A DNA stretch of 64,000 nt from Arthrobacter russicus (GTDB lineage Bacteria; Actinomycetota; Actinomycetes; Actinomycetales; Micrococcaceae): NCBI RefSeq assembly GCF_031454135.1, contig NZ_JAVDQF010000001.1, positions 3,720,001 to 3,784,000 on the forward strand, in the 5' to 3' direction. Positions 36,878 to 45,661 of the stretch are shown piece after piece. Both the position numbers and the translations under genes were made by a program. The number at the start of each line of letters is the position of its first letter. Position 1 is the stretch's first letter. The notes beneath the pieces were generated by a model that worked only from the letters and a program-made list of their open reading frames with translations, did no database searches and was not told where the DNA came from.

Positions 36878-37888
36878 ATGGACGTCACCCCCTTAGTCTG
36901 GATTCTGACCGTGGTCGGAATCCTCGGCCTACTGGCCTTCGACTTCTTCGCCCACGTGCGCAAGGCGCATGAACCCAGCCTCAAAGAAGCTGCCATCTGG
37001 TCCGGGATCTATGTCGGCATCGCGGTGCTCTTCGGCATCGGCATGCTGATCTTCGCGGGCCCGACCTCGGGCACTGAGTTTTTCGCCGGATACATCACGG
37101 AAAAAGCGCTCTCCGTCGACAATCTCTTTGTCTTCTTGATCATCATGAGCTCCTTCGCGGTGCCGCGTGCGGATCAGCAGAAAGTGCTGCTCTTCGGCAT
37201 CGTCTTCGCGTTGGTCGCGCGGACCGTGTTCATCCTGCTCGGGGCCGGTCTGGTCAACAGTTTCGCCTGGATTTTCTACCTCTTCGGCGCGATCCTGATC
37301 TTCACCGCGGTCAAGCTGGTCGGTCAGAAGGACGACGACGGCGAGGGTGCGGCCAACAACATCATGGTGCGGTTGGCGAAGCGCTTCTTCAACACCAGCG
37401 ACGAGTACGACGGCGACAAGCTCTTCACGGTCAAAAACGGCAAGCGGATGCTCACCCCGATGCTGCTGGTGATGGTGGCCATCGGCGCGACCGACATCCT
37501 CTTCGCCTTCGACTCGATCCCGGCGATCTTCGGTCTGACCCAGAACGCCTACATCGTGTTCGTGGCCAATGCCTTCTCCTTGATGGGCCTGCGCCAGCTG
37601 TACTTCCTGATCGACGGGTTGTTGGACCGTCTGGTCTACCTCTCGTACGGCTTGGCAGTGATCCTCGGCTTCATCGGCGTGAAGCTGGTGCTGCACGCGC
37701 TGCATGAGAACAACCTGCCGTTCATCAACGGCGGCGAAGGCGTACCGGTGTTCCAGATTTCCACGGAACTGTCCCTGCTGGTGATCTGCGGCGTCCTGGT
37801 AGTCACCGTAGTCGCGAGTCTGCTGAGTCCGAAGGGCAAAGCCAAGAAGTCGCTGCCGGAGCAGGCGACGCCGACCGAGTCGAACTGA
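36878..37888 (+). CDS. TerC/Alx family membrane protein, probable manganese exporter
   Basis: A 336-residue protein with about nine hydrophobic segments. Family motifs are present: ITEKALSVDNLFVFLIIMSSFAVP in the first half and GATDILFAFDSIPAIFGLTQNAYIVFVANAFSLMGLRQLYF in the second, each with acidic residues inside the membrane that suit metal transport. The family name comes from tellurium resistance, but members behind yybP-ykoY riboswitches export Mn2+. ATG 36878 follows GGAAGG. Confidence 0.9.
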   Translation: MDVTPLVWILTVVGILGLLAFDFFAHVRKAHEPSLKEAAIWSGIYVGIAVLFGIGMLIFAGPTSGTEFFAGYITEKALSVDNLFVFLIIMSSFAVPRADQQKVLLFGIVFALVARTVFILLGAGLVNSFAWIFYLFGAILIFTAVKLVGQKDDDGEGAANNIMVRLAKRFFNTSDEYDGDKLFTVKNGKRMLTPMLLVMVAIGATDILFAFDSIPAIFGLTQNAYIVFVANAFSLMGLRQLYFLIDGLLDRLVYLSYGLAVILGFIGVKLVLHALHENNLPFINGGEGVPVFQISTELSLLVICGVLVVTVVASLLSPKGKAKKSLPEQATPTESN

Positions 37889-37919
37889 CGCGCGGCAGCT
37901 TCGACGTCGGGGGCTTTTT
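37871..37919 (+). terminator. Terminator overlapping the terC 3' end
   Basis: CCGAC (37871-37875) and GTCGAA (37879-37884) pair with TTCGAC and GTCGG (37900-37910), leaving a CGA bulge, and TTTTT follows at 37915-37919. The stem includes the stop codon region. Confidence 0.5.
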
Positions 37920-38270
37920 CATTGGTTTCCCGCCGATGGTGGATCTGAGCGGTTCGGATGCCGGCTGCCGCCATGGTGACCACTTTGCTCACCTTGGCGG
38001 CAGCCTTCACGGCTTTGCCGATTGCTTCGTTGGCTGCTTGACGTCGGTATAGTGATCGGGCGGAACCTGAGCTGTCCCGGGATGGTCGCCACATTGTGGA
38101 CCGTGATAGGTTCGCATGCCGTGATGCAGAGGATGCCGTCATTTTGAAGCTCGTGGATCAGCGTTTGACGATGGGACACCACGGTACGGATGTGCTGCCC
38201 ATCATCGAATTCACGATTTTCCCGTTTATGGATAACTTAGGACGCTTCATTCTCGGGGCACTTCGGGTCT
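37920..38270. other. Gene-free stretch at the left edge of a low-GC patch
   Basis: No frame here is convincing. Short frames on both strands (for example 38096-38347 plus, 37919-38182 minus) lack ribosome-binding sites and recognisable sequence. Base composition falls toward the right as the lower-GC hypothetical gene begins. Confidence 0.5.
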
Positions 38271-38846
38271 TCACAGGGCGGAGTCTTCGGTCTTTTGCCG
38301 TTTTTTCCGTACCCAGTCGTGGACGCGGTCAACTAACGGCTCAGTGAATCCAAGTTCCTTGCGGACGGCGTTGAGCATGGCGATTGAGGCAGCGGACTCT
38401 GCCTCTTGTGCGGCTACCATTTCAGGGCTTGCGATTAGAGGCTGTGCAAGGAACTGCGGATTAGTGTGCAGCTGATCGGTCTCTGTCTGAATGGTGGCTT
38501 GTAGCAACTCGACCAGTGCTACATGGGTGCGGGACCAAAGCAGGACTTTGTACGCGAGGCGGAAGTGTGCCAGGAGCAGGATTTCTTGTATATCCGTCGT
38601 ACGTGAAGGTGAGTCGGAATGGAGCAGCATTTTGGCTCCTTCTCTGAAGGTGCTGTTACAGATCTTGCGATAATATCGGTTCTGCATCTCCACTTCGCGG
38701 AGAAAGTCCACGTAAACTCTGTACTTCTGATCCAGTATCCATCTCTTCTGCTCACGACGCCCTGTCAGCGTGTGAGTAATGAGGCCGACAAGCCCGGTGA
38801 TGATCGCGCCGCCAAAGGCGCTTGCAACGATAGCGACTGGGTCCAT
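38271..38846 (-). CDS. Hypothetical membrane-anchored protein, probably acquired
   Basis: A 191-residue protein. Residues 5-27 form one membrane helix (VAIVASAFGGAIITGLVGLI) followed by a basic stretch TGRREQKRWILDQKYRVYVDFLRE and a long mainly helical soluble part. Such single-helix proteins with a W..D.KY..Y.DFL pattern are scattered in actinobacteria, and I know no function. By eye its GC is near 52%, clearly below its neighbours, and the gene lies between a terminator and a broken transporter, which suggests transfer. TAAATT sits six bases before the ATG, so it could be expressed from a leaderless promoter. Confidence 0.7.
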   Translation of the reverse strand: MDPVAIVASAFGGAIITGLVGLITHTLTGRREQKRWILDQKYRVYVDFLREVEMQNRYYRKICNSTFREGAKMLLHSDSPSRTTDIQEILLLAHFRLAYKVLLWSRTHVALVELLQATIQTETDQLHTNPQFLAQPLIASPEMVAAQEAESAASIAMLNAVRKELGFTEPLVDRVHDWVRKKRQKTEDSAL

Positions 38847-38875
38847 GTCCCAAATTTAGCCGCTATCAGCCTCCC

Positions 38876-39034
38876 GGAGCCGTCTTTCAGCTATGTGCGT
38901 CGGCGGCCGGCATCGCTTTGGCGGTCTGGGGCTACGCCGGGCTCAACCTCATCGCCGCGGTACTGGTCGTCGCGGTTCTGGCCGCGGTGTTCACGCTGGT
39001 GCGGAACCGCCGCGAGCCATCGCCAGCAGGGTAG
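38876..39034 (+). pseudogene. 3' remnant of a membrane transporter (MFS-like)
   Basis: The plus frame ending at TAG 39032-39034 reads GAVFQLCASAAGIALAVWGYAGLN then LIAAVLVVAVLAAVFTLVRNRR, that is, two hydrophobic helices and a basic tail, like the end of a major-facilitator transporter. GC is high again here. The rest of the gene is missing: upstream is the low-GC patch. Its last bases overlap the 3' end of the convergent hydrolase gene. Confidence 0.55.
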
Positions 39035-40313
39035 CGAAAATCTTTTCCCCGTCCGCCCGCAGCCCGTCGTGGTGGTAATCCCCGGTCTCCCAGAGTTTCA
39101 AGCCACGCACTGCGGCAGCGGTTTCACTGGCCAAGCCGTGGTCCACGTAGATGTCGTCGAAGTAGGCGGTGGCCGCCACCGGAACCTCATTGCGGGCCAA
39201 GCGCGCCGGATCGTACAGCGCCGGCCAGTCGGCCTTCCGAGCGAGCAATTCGGCGACTTCGCGCAGCGGGACCAACGCCGGGTCCTCGTCGAAATACCAG
39301 GGCATGATGGCTTCCCCGGTGAACATGAAGGAATCCGCCAGGGCGTCCATGTCACCGCGCTCGGCGGCGACCCGGGCGGCAGACCAGTTCGACGCTTCGC
39401 CCTGGCAATAGACGGCTTCATGCAGCACGGCGTAGAGCGGGTTCTGCGCGTAGGAAACCACCGCGGAAACCTGTTCCAGGAAGGCATCGGAAAGCGCCGG
39501 CGCAGACTCGGCCCGCCCGGTCGGCGAGGGGAATGCGTCTTCGAGCAGGTAGTGCAGCAGATCGATCCGGCTGTTGCCGCCGAGGAGCCCGCCCAGCATC
39601 TGGAACCGGTGCGGCGTCAGCCGTTCCCCGCTGGGCAGGAACTCAGCATGCTCGGCCAAATGCCGGGCGATCCGTTTGGCCAAGTCCTGGTCTGCCGGGT
39701 ACCGGGCGAAATACTCCGCATTGCGGGCCGCGGTGCGGGCGAAAGTCGCCCGGTAGACCCGGTCCGGATGCCCGTGCAGCGGGGCGAGTCCGGCGGTGAT
39801 CAAGACCTCGCGCAGGCCCTCTGGATGCTGCGAAAGATAGCTCAAGGCGCAGAATCCGCCGAAGCTCTGGCCCAGGATGGTCCAGGGTGGGCTGCCGAGC
39901 GCGGTCCGGATGGCTTCGGCGTCGGCGACGATCGAGTCGGCTCTGAACTGGCTGAGGTACGCAGCCTGTGCCGCGGCGTCGCCGCGGGCCGGCAGGGTCT
40001 TCCGGTTCGCCGGGCTGGAAAGGCCGGTTCCGCGTTGGTCCAGCAGCAGCACCCGGAATTCTTTGAGCGCTTCTTTGATCCAGCCGGCGGGCGCCGCCGG
40101 CCGGTCTGCCCGGAATCCGGGCCCGCCTTGGAAGTAGACCAGCCACGGTGCATCCGGCCGTGCGAGGTCGCTGATTTCCCGGGCGAAGACTGAGATCGAT
40201 TCGCCGTCCGGAGCCGCATGGTCCAAGGGCAACCGGAAGACGTGCGTGCGGTAGCCGAACCCGCCGCGTTCCAGCAACTCGGTCTGCCGGTGCGCAGGAT
40301 CCAGCGGGTTCAT
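38991..40313 (-). CDS. Alpha/beta hydrolase, proline iminopeptidase-like
   Basis: A 440-residue hydrolase. LVYFQGGPGFRADRP is the oxyanion region, VLLLDQRGTGLSSP is typical of the prolyl aminopeptidase group, and the nucleophile elbow is ILGQSFGGFCALSYL (Ser in GQSFGG). The catalytic Asp and His are expected in VAATAYFDDIYVDHGL and TGDYHHDGL. Prolyl aminopeptidases release N-terminal proline from peptides. The start at 40313 overlaps the stop of the acetyltransferase gene (ATGA), so they form a two-gene unit. Confidence 0.88.
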   Translation of the reverse strand: MNPLDPAHRQTELLERGGFGYRTHVFRLPLDHAAPDGESISVFAREISDLARPDAPWLVYFQGGPGFRADRPAAPAGWIKEALKEFRVLLLDQRGTGLSSPANRKTLPARGDAAAQAAYLSQFRADSIVADAEAIRTALGSPPWTILGQSFGGFCALSYLSQHPEGLREVLITAGLAPLHGHPDRVYRATFARTAARNAEYFARYPADQDLAKRIARHLAEHAEFLPSGERLTPHRFQMLGGLLGGNSRIDLLHYLLEDAFPSPTGRAESAPALSDAFLEQVSAVVSYAQNPLYAVLHEAVYCQGEASNWSAARVAAERGDMDALADSFMFTGEAIMPWYFDEDPALVPLREVAELLARKADWPALYDPARLARNEVPVAATAYFDDIYVDHGLASETAAAVRGLKLWETGDYHHDGLRADGEKIFATLLAMARGGSAPA

Positions 40314-40780
40314 GCGGCGAACTCGGTCAACGCCTCGGCGGTCAGCCGGAAAGTGGACCAACCATCCATCGGGAACGCGCCCAAGGACCGGTAAAAGTCG
40401 ATCGAGGGGGTGTTCCAATCCAGCACGCTCCACTCGACGCGGGCATAGCCGCGGTCCACTGCGGTCCGGGCCAGTCCCTGGAGCAGTGCCTTGCCGTGCC
40501 CGCCGCCACGCGCCTCGGGACGCACGTAGAGATCCTCCAAATAGATCCCGTGCACGCCTTCCCAGGTGGAGAAGTTGAGGAACCACAAAGCGAAGCCCTG
40601 CACGCCGTGTTGGTCTTCGGCGATGTCGGCGAAGACTTTCGGCTCCGGGCCGAAAAGCGCCGATTCCAGCATCTGCGCGGTGGTTCTCACCGCGTCCGGC
40701 TCTTTTTCGTAAATGGCCAGATCGTGGATGAGTTCGAGGATCACGGGGACGTCGCTGAGCACGGCGGGGCGGATGGTCAT
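40310..40780 (-). CDS. GNAT acetyltransferase (diamine acetyltransferase-like)
   Basis: A 156-residue GNAT enzyme. IRPAVLSDVPVILELIHDLAIYEKEPD and GIYLEDLYVRPEARGGGHGKALLQGLA (acetyl-CoA loop) followed by WNTPSIDFYRSLGAF place it near the spermidine/spermine or diamine acetyltransferase group. The substrate is not certain. ATG 40780 is preceded by TATGGT at six bases, favouring it over the ATG at 40798. It is translationally coupled to the downstream hydrolase. Confidence 0.88.
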   Translation of the reverse strand: MTIRPAVLSDVPVILELIHDLAIYEKEPDAVRTTAQMLESALFGPEPKVFADIAEDQHGVQGFALWFLNFSTWEGVHGIYLEDLYVRPEARGGGHGKALLQGLARTAVDRGYARVEWSVLDWNTPSIDFYRSLGAFPMDGWSTFRLTAEALTEFAA

Positions 40781-40786
40781 ACCCCG

Positions 40787-40792
40787 ACCATA
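40787..40792 (-). promoter_or_regulatory. Acetyltransferase leaderless -10 element
   Basis: TATGGT on the minus strand (40792 to 40787), then CGGGGT, then ATG 40780. The spacing of six matches other leaderless promoters in the window. Confidence 0.5.
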
Positions 40793-40801
40793 TCCCAACC
40801 T

Positions 40802-43354
40802 TCAGCCGTCTGCGCGGCCGAAATCAGTCAACCGCAGCACCGCGTAGCCGGCTTCGTCCGAAGCGTCCAGATCCACCTCGGCTTGGATCGCCCAGTCGTG
40901 GTTGCCCGCCGGGTCGTCGATGATCTGCCGGACCTTCCACAGCCGGGCCGCGGAGTCGGGTTCGTGCACGAACAGAGCCGGGCCCCGGGCCGAGGGGCCG
41001 GCGTTGATGAACTCGTGTTCATCCCAGTAGTCGTCCAGGGCGTCCGCCCATCGGTCGGCATTCCAGCCGGCGTCGGCATCGAGTTCGCCCAGCGCTTCGA
41101 AGTTGTCCCGGGAGGCCAATTCCACCCGACGGAACAGTTCGTTGCGGACCATCACCCGGAATGCCCGGTCATTGCGGGTCAGCGCGGGCGGGGCGGCCAG
41201 TACGCCGTCCGCGGAGGCGGGATCGGCGGCTGAAGCGGTTTCGTGCCCGGCGGCCAGGGCTTCCCATTCGTCCAACAGGCTGGAATCGACCTGCCGGACC
41301 AGCTCGCCGAGCCAGGCGATCAGATCCGAAAGGTCTTCACTGAGCGCATTCGGCGGCACGGTTTGGCGCAAAGCCCGGTAGGCGTCGGCCAGGTAACGCA
41401 GCACGATGCCCTCGCTGCGGGCTAGCGAGTAGAACTGGACGTATTCGCCGAAGTTCATCGCCCGTTCGGCCAGGTCCCGGACGATCGACTTGGGCTCGAC
41501 GGTGAAATCGCCCAGCCACGGCGCGGACTTCCGATAGGTGTCGAAAGCCTGGCGCAGCAGCTCGCCGAGCGGCTGCGGATAGCTGATTTCCTCGAGGGCG
41601 TTCATCCGTTCCTCGTACTCCATGCCTTCGGCCTTCATCGCGGCGATCGCTTCGCCGCGGGCGTACTTCAACTGGGCGGAAAGGATCTGCCGGGGGTTCT
41701 CCAGCGTCGATTCGATCACCGACACCACATCGTGCGCGTAGCTGGGCGATTCCGGGTCCAACAACTCCAGCGCGGCCAGCGCGAACGGGGAGAGCGGTTG
41801 GTTCAGGGCGAAGTTCAGCTGCAGGTGGACGGTCAACCGGAGCGTCCTTCCGTCCGCGGTCTGTTCCGCGAGCGGGATCCTTTCCACCACATCGGCCACC
41901 AGCAACTCGCGCAGGATGCCCAGGGCCTTGCGCATCAGCTTCAACTGGACGGCCCGGGGTTCCCGGTTCTCGCTGAGCAGCCGGCGGGCCGCGGTGAAGG
42001 GGTTGCCCGGCCGCTCCAACAGATTCAGCAGCATGGCATGGGTGATCGTGAAACTCGAGGACAGCGGTTCCGGCTCCGATTCGACCAAGCGGGTGAAGGT
42101 GGGCTCGCCCCAGCTGACGAAGCCTTCCGGGGGTTTCTTCTTCACCACTTGGCGCAGCTTGCGCTGATCGTCGCCGAACTTCGCCTGCGCCTTCGCCATC
42201 GCCTTGGCGTTTTCCACGGTGTGTTCCGGCGCCTGCACGATCACCGTGCCCGCAGTGTCGAACCCGGCCCGCCCGGCGCGGCCGGCGATTTGATGAAATT
42301 CGCGGGCCTGCAGTGTCCGGGTCCGGACGCCGTCGTACTTGCTCAAAGCGGTGAAGAGCACCGTGCGGATCGGCACATTGATGCCGACGCCGAGCGTGTC
42401 AGTGCCGCAGATCACCTTGAGCAGCCCGGCCTGGGCCAGTTGCTCGACCAAGCGCCGGTACTTCGGCAGCATCCCGGCGTGGTGCACCCCGACGCCGTGG
42501 CGGACCAGACGGTTCAAGGTTTTGCCGAATCCTGGGGAGAAGCGGAAGCGCGCGATCATTTCCGAGATACGCTGCTTTTCCTCCTTGCTGCACATGTTGA
42601 TGCTCATCAGGGTCTGCGCGCGCTCGATCGCCTCGGCCTGGCTGAAGTGCACGATGTACACCGGAGCCTGATGGGTATTGAGCAGTTCTTCGATGGTTTC
42701 GTGCACCGGGGTCTGCACGTAGTAGTAGTGCAGCGGGATCGGCCGTTCGGCGGAGGCTACGGTGACCGTGTTCCGCCCGGTGCGCTCGGTGAGTTCCTTT
42801 TCGAAACTGCTCACATCGCCCAGTGTGGCGCTCATCAGCAGGAACTGGGCCTGCGGCAATTCGAGCAGCGGAACTTGCCAGGCCCAACCGCGTTGCGGGT
42901 CGGAGAAGTAGTGGAACTCGTCCATCACCACGGTGCCCACCGCAGCGGCTGGGCCTTCGCGCAGGGCGATATTGGCCAGGATCTCCGCAGTGCAGCAGAT
43001 GATCGGCGCCTCCGGGTTGACCGAGGAATCGCCGGTGACCATGCCCACGTTCTTCGCACCGAAGATCTCGATCAGGGCGAAGAACTTCTCCGAGACCAGG
43101 GCCTTGATCGGCGCGGTGTAGTAGCTGCGTTCCTGGGCCGCCAGCGCGGTGAAATGCGCGGCCACGGCCACCAGGGATTTGCCGGAGCCGGTCGGCGTGG
43201 CCAGAATGACGTTGTTGCCACTGGCGAGTTCCATCACGGCTTCGTCCTGGGCCGGGTAGAGGCTCAGCCCCTGAGCCGCGCTCCAGTCCACGAATCCGTC
43301 GTAAATGGCGTCCGGGTCTTCGCCGGACATCGGCAGCTTGTCAAGGAGTGTCAT
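40802..43354 (-). CDS. DEAD/DEAH-box RNA helicase with DUF3516
   Basis: An 850-residue Ski2-like helicase. Walker A ATPTGSGKSLVA, then TAPIKALVSEKFF, motif II as VVMDEFHYF (DEFH), SATLGD, GVGVHHAGMLPKYRR, GTDTLGVGINVPIRTV and QIAGRAGRAGFD. The C-terminal ~300 residues, with FRVMVRNELFRRVELASRDNFEALGELDADAGW, are DUF3516, found in actinobacteria. It probably unwinds structured RNA, with an unknown cellular role. TAGGCT lies seven bases before ATG 43354. The frame open further upstream to 43888 is antisense to the methyltransferase. Confidence 0.93.
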   Translation of the reverse strand: MTLLDKLPMSGEDPDAIYDGFVDWSAAQGLSLYPAQDEAVMELASGNNVILATPTGSGKSLVAVAAHFTALAAQERSYYTAPIKALVSEKFFALIEIFGAKNVGMVTGDSSVNPEAPIICCTAEILANIALREGPAAAVGTVVMDEFHYFSDPQRGWAWQVPLLELPQAQFLLMSATLGDVSSFEKELTERTGRNTVTVASAERPIPLHYYYVQTPVHETIEELLNTHQAPVYIVHFSQAEAIERAQTLMSINMCSKEEKQRISEMIARFRFSPGFGKTLNRLVRHGVGVHHAGMLPKYRRLVEQLAQAGLLKVICGTDTLGVGINVPIRTVLFTALSKYDGVRTRTLQAREFHQIAGRAGRAGFDTAGTVIVQAPEHTVENAKAMAKAQAKFGDDQRKLRQVVKKKPPEGFVSWGEPTFTRLVESEPEPLSSSFTITHAMLLNLLERPGNPFTAARRLLSENREPRAVQLKLMRKALGILRELLVADVVERIPLAEQTADGRTLRLTVHLQLNFALNQPLSPFALAALELLDPESPSYAHDVVSVIESTLENPRQILSAQLKYARGEAIAAMKAEGMEYEERMNALEEISYPQPLGELLRQAFDTYRKSAPWLGDFTVEPKSIVRDLAERAMNFGEYVQFYSLARSEGIVLRYLADAYRALRQTVPPNALSEDLSDLIAWLGELVRQVDSSLLDEWEALAAGHETASAADPASADGVLAAPPALTRNDRAFRVMVRNELFRRVELASRDNFEALGELDADAGWNADRWADALDDYWDEHEFINAGPSARGPALFVHEPDSAARLWKVRQIIDDPAGNHDWAIQAEVDLDASDEAGYAVLRLTDFGRADG

Positions 43355-43464
43355 CGACTCCAGCCTAGCCGCAAGCCGTCCGCAGCTTGCCCGTCGGCTC
43401 GGTTCGGCAACCAGGATGACAGTATGCTCGGAAGCAGACGTTGGCAACGAGCGCGGAGGCTGCA

Positions 43465-44244
43465 ATGACAGTAACGTGGGACCCACAGCGATACGTCCAG
43501 TTCGGGGATTTCCGGAACCGGCCCTTTTTCGACCTGACCGCACGGGTTTTGGCCGATCGACCCGCCTCGGTGGTCGATCTGGGTTGCGGCCCCGGCAATT
43601 TGACCGGCACGCTCGCCGCCCGGTGGCCGCAGGCCCGGGTGCTCGGCCTGGATTCCTCACCTGAGATGATCTCCGCCGCAACGGCGGCGGAACATCCGCA
43701 GAATCTGAGTTTCTCGGTGGCCGACGTGGTGGACTGGCAACCCGCAGCCGACACCGACGTGGTGGTGACCAATGCCGTGCTGCAGTGGGTGCCGGAGCAC
43801 CGGGAACTGCTCCCGGCCTGGCTCGCGGCGCTGCGGCCCGGAGCATGGTTCGCGATGCAGGTGCCGGGGAATTTCGGCGCGGCCTCACATGTCCTGATGC
43901 GCGAAGTGGCGGAGTCGCCAGTTTGGCGGGACCGGCTCGACGGCGTGCTCCGGCACGAGGACGCGGTGGGCGAGCCGGCGGACTACTTGGAGATTTTCCT
44001 GGCTGCCGGGATGCGCGCCGACGCCTGGGAAACCACTTATCAGCAAGTGCTGCAAGGGCCGCATCCGGTGCTGGACTGGGTGCGCGGCACCGGCCTGCGC
44101 CCGGTGCTCAATGCGCTCTCCACGGACGCCGCGGCAGCCTTCGAGGCGGAATACTCGGCTCGGTTGGACCTGGCGTATCCGCAACGCGACTTCGGCACGG
44201 TCTTCCCGTTCCGACGAATCTTCGTGGTGGGCCGGAAGATCTGA
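43465..44244 (+). CDS. tam: Trans-aconitate 2-methyltransferase
   Basis: A 259-residue SAM-dependent methyltransferase. VVDLGCGPGNLTGTLAARWPQARVLGLDSSPEMI is the SAM site, and the N-terminal WDPQRYVQFGDFRNRPFFDL and the middle NAVLQWVPEH with FAMQVPGNFGAASHVLMRE are specific to the Tam group, which methylates trans-aconitate, an inhibitor of aconitase. ATG 43465 follows GGAGG; TTG 43441 is an unlikely longer start. Confidence 0.9.
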   Translation: MTVTWDPQRYVQFGDFRNRPFFDLTARVLADRPASVVDLGCGPGNLTGTLAARWPQARVLGLDSSPEMISAATAAEHPQNLSFSVADVVDWQPAADTDVVVTNAVLQWVPEHRELLPAWLAALRPGAWFAMQVPGNFGAASHVLMREVAESPVWRDRLDGVLRHEDAVGEPADYLEIFLAAGMRADAWETTYQQVLQGPHPVLDWVRGTGLRPVLNALSTDAAAAFEAEYSARLDLAYPQRDFGTVFPFRRIFVVGRKI

Positions 44245-44265
44245 AACCGGACCGCAGGCGGTGAT

Positions 44266-44937
44266 TCACCAGCCCCGGGCGAGCCAATCCGCCAACTGGG
44301 GCCGTTCGGCACCGAGTGTGGTGCCGGCACCGTGCCCCGGATGCACCACGGTGTCGTCCGGGAGCCGGTCGAAGATCCGTTCCTTGACGTCGCGGAACAG
44401 CTGGTCGAACCGGGCCGGGTCCCGATCGGTGTTGCCGACGCCGCCCGGGAACAGCGAGTCCCCGGTGAACAGGTGCGCCGGACCGGTCGGGTCCCGGTAA
44501 AGCAAGGCGATGGACCCCGGCGTGTGCCCGCGCAGCGCGATCGCTGCCAACTCGAAACCGTCGAATTCGCCGATGTCGCCGTCGCCGACCGGGCTGTCCG
44601 TGGCCACTTCGATGTCCGGCGCGTCCGGTGCCCCGGCGACGGTGCGCGCGCCGCTGGCCGCCACGACCGCGGCCAACGCCCGGACGTGGTCCCAGTGCGA
44701 GTGCGTGGTGATCACCGCCTGCAGCTTCGGCGGCCGTCCATCGGCGGTGTCCGCGCTCGCGGATGCGAGCATTCCGAAGATCGCCGGCGCGTCGTCGGCG
44801 GCATCGATGAGCACCTGGCTGCCGCTCGTGCGGGAGGTCAGCAGGTAGACGTTGTTGTCCATCGCGCTGACCGAAATCCGGCGGATGGTCAGGAGCGGGC
44901 TCTGCAAGAGCACTTCGGGCAGCTGCGATTCGACCAT
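44266..44937 (-). CDS. MBL-fold metallo-hydrolase
   Basis: A 223-residue metallo-beta-lactamase-fold hydrolase with THSHWDHVRAL (HxHxDH metal motif), GHTPGSIALLY, FTGDSLFPGGVGNTD and a final VVHPGHGAGTTLG. The pattern fits glyoxalase II-like or related thioester hydrolases; the substrate is not known. It converges with tam and is divergent from marR. Confidence 0.88.
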   Translation of the reverse strand: MVESQLPEVLLQSPLLTIRRISVSAMDNNVYLLTSRTSGSQVLIDAADDAPAIFGMLASASADTADGRPPKLQAVITTHSHWDHVRALAAVVAASGARTVAGAPDAPDIEVATDSPVGDGDIGEFDGFELAAIALRGHTPGSIALLYRDPTGPAHLFTGDSLFPGGVGNTDRDPARFDQLFRDVKERIFDRLPDDTVVHPGHGAGTTLGAERPQLADWLARGW

Positions 44938-44943
44938 GCTGCA

Positions 44944-44949
44944 AGATTA
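44944..44949 (-). promoter_or_regulatory. Metallo-hydrolase leaderless -10 element
   Basis: TAATCT on the minus strand (44949 to 44944), then TGCAGC, then ATG 44937. Six-base spacing; no ribosome-binding site. Confidence 0.55.
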
Positions 44950-44985
44950 GCCGAGGCCGGGCGGCGGAGCTGATTCGATAAGGTA

Positions 44986-45003
44986 TATAGTTGACTTAGT
45001 CAA
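44986..45003 (+). promoter_or_regulatory. marR promoter -10 and palindromic operator
   Basis: TATAGT (44986-44991) is a good -10. TTGACTTAGTCAA (44991-45003) is a perfect 6-1-6 palindrome directly downstream, over the expected transcription start and 22 bases before the marR ATG. This is the usual arrangement for MarR autoregulation. Confidence 0.75.
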
Positions 45004-45024
45004 GCAATTTTTCTGGGAGGAATC

Positions 45025-45522
45025 ATGGCGGTCGAGGATCAAACCCTCGTCGACCTGGTCAATGAAGTATTCCGGCTTTTCCGGACGCTCAAAAGCCTGT
45101 CGCACGAACCTTCAGTGGAAGGCCCGAGGTTGGCCCACATCGGGATCATCGGGCTTTTGGCCCAGTCCGGGGAATGCCGGGCCAGCGCCCTCGCGGAGAT
45201 GATCGGCGTCGGGCCCAGTGCGCTGAGCCGGCAGCTGGCCGATCTGGCGGAACAGGGTCTGGTGCTCCGCCGGCCCGATCCGGAGGACGGACGGGCCACC
45301 TTGATCAAAGTCTCCCCGGAAGGCGCGCAAGTCCTGGCCGGAGTGATGTCGCAGCGCGCCGATCGGATGCGGCAGCGGCTGCGGGGCTGGAACGAGGCCG
45401 AAGCCCGGGACGCACTGGCCGCCGTCGCGCGGCTGGCGAATGCGCTCCAAGGCAGCACGCCGTCCCCGGTGCCGGAGGCGGCAGACGCCCCGGCGGCAGA
45501 GGGTTCGCCGGAACTTCGCTGA
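45025..45522 (+). CDS. MarR family transcriptional regulator
   Basis: A 165-residue regulator with the winged helix at residues about 35-105: AHIGIIGLLAQSGECRASALAEMIGVGPSALSRQLADLAEQGLVLRRPDPEDGRATLIKVSPEG, where DPEDGRA is the wing typical of MarR. Helices at both ends form the dimer. ATG 45025 follows GGGAGGAAT. It precedes a two-gene ABC exporter and very probably represses it from the palindrome upstream. Confidence 0.93.
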   Translation: MAVEDQTLVDLVNEVFRLFRTLKSLSHEPSVEGPRLAHIGIIGLLAQSGECRASALAEMIGVGPSALSRQLADLAEQGLVLRRPDPEDGRATLIKVSPEGAQVLAGVMSQRADRMRQRLRGWNEAEARDALAAVARLANALQGSTPSPVPEAADAPAAEGSPELR

Positions 45523-45661
45523 GAGGCGAATTTCCGCGACAATCCGAACATTTGCTGACAATCTGATTGCCTGAGCGTAGTTTTGGTCCGGGGGATTGCT
45601 CAAGATTGAAGCTTGCCGGGCGACTTCCGCCTGGCAATCGGGCGCACCGCAGGAGGATCCT

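Noticed and set aside
37636-38182. Minus-strand frames of 168 and 87 codons beside terC
   Set aside because: One runs deep into terC antisense and the other lacks start signals; neither looks like a protein family.
38096-38347. 83-codon plus-strand frame in the low-GC patch
   Set aside because: No ribosome-binding site, no recognisable sequence, and it overlaps the better-supported minus-strand gene.
38271-38846. Toxin-antitoxin or defence module in the low-GC patch
   Set aside because: Only one gene is present, with no antitoxin-like partner, nuclease or restriction motif.
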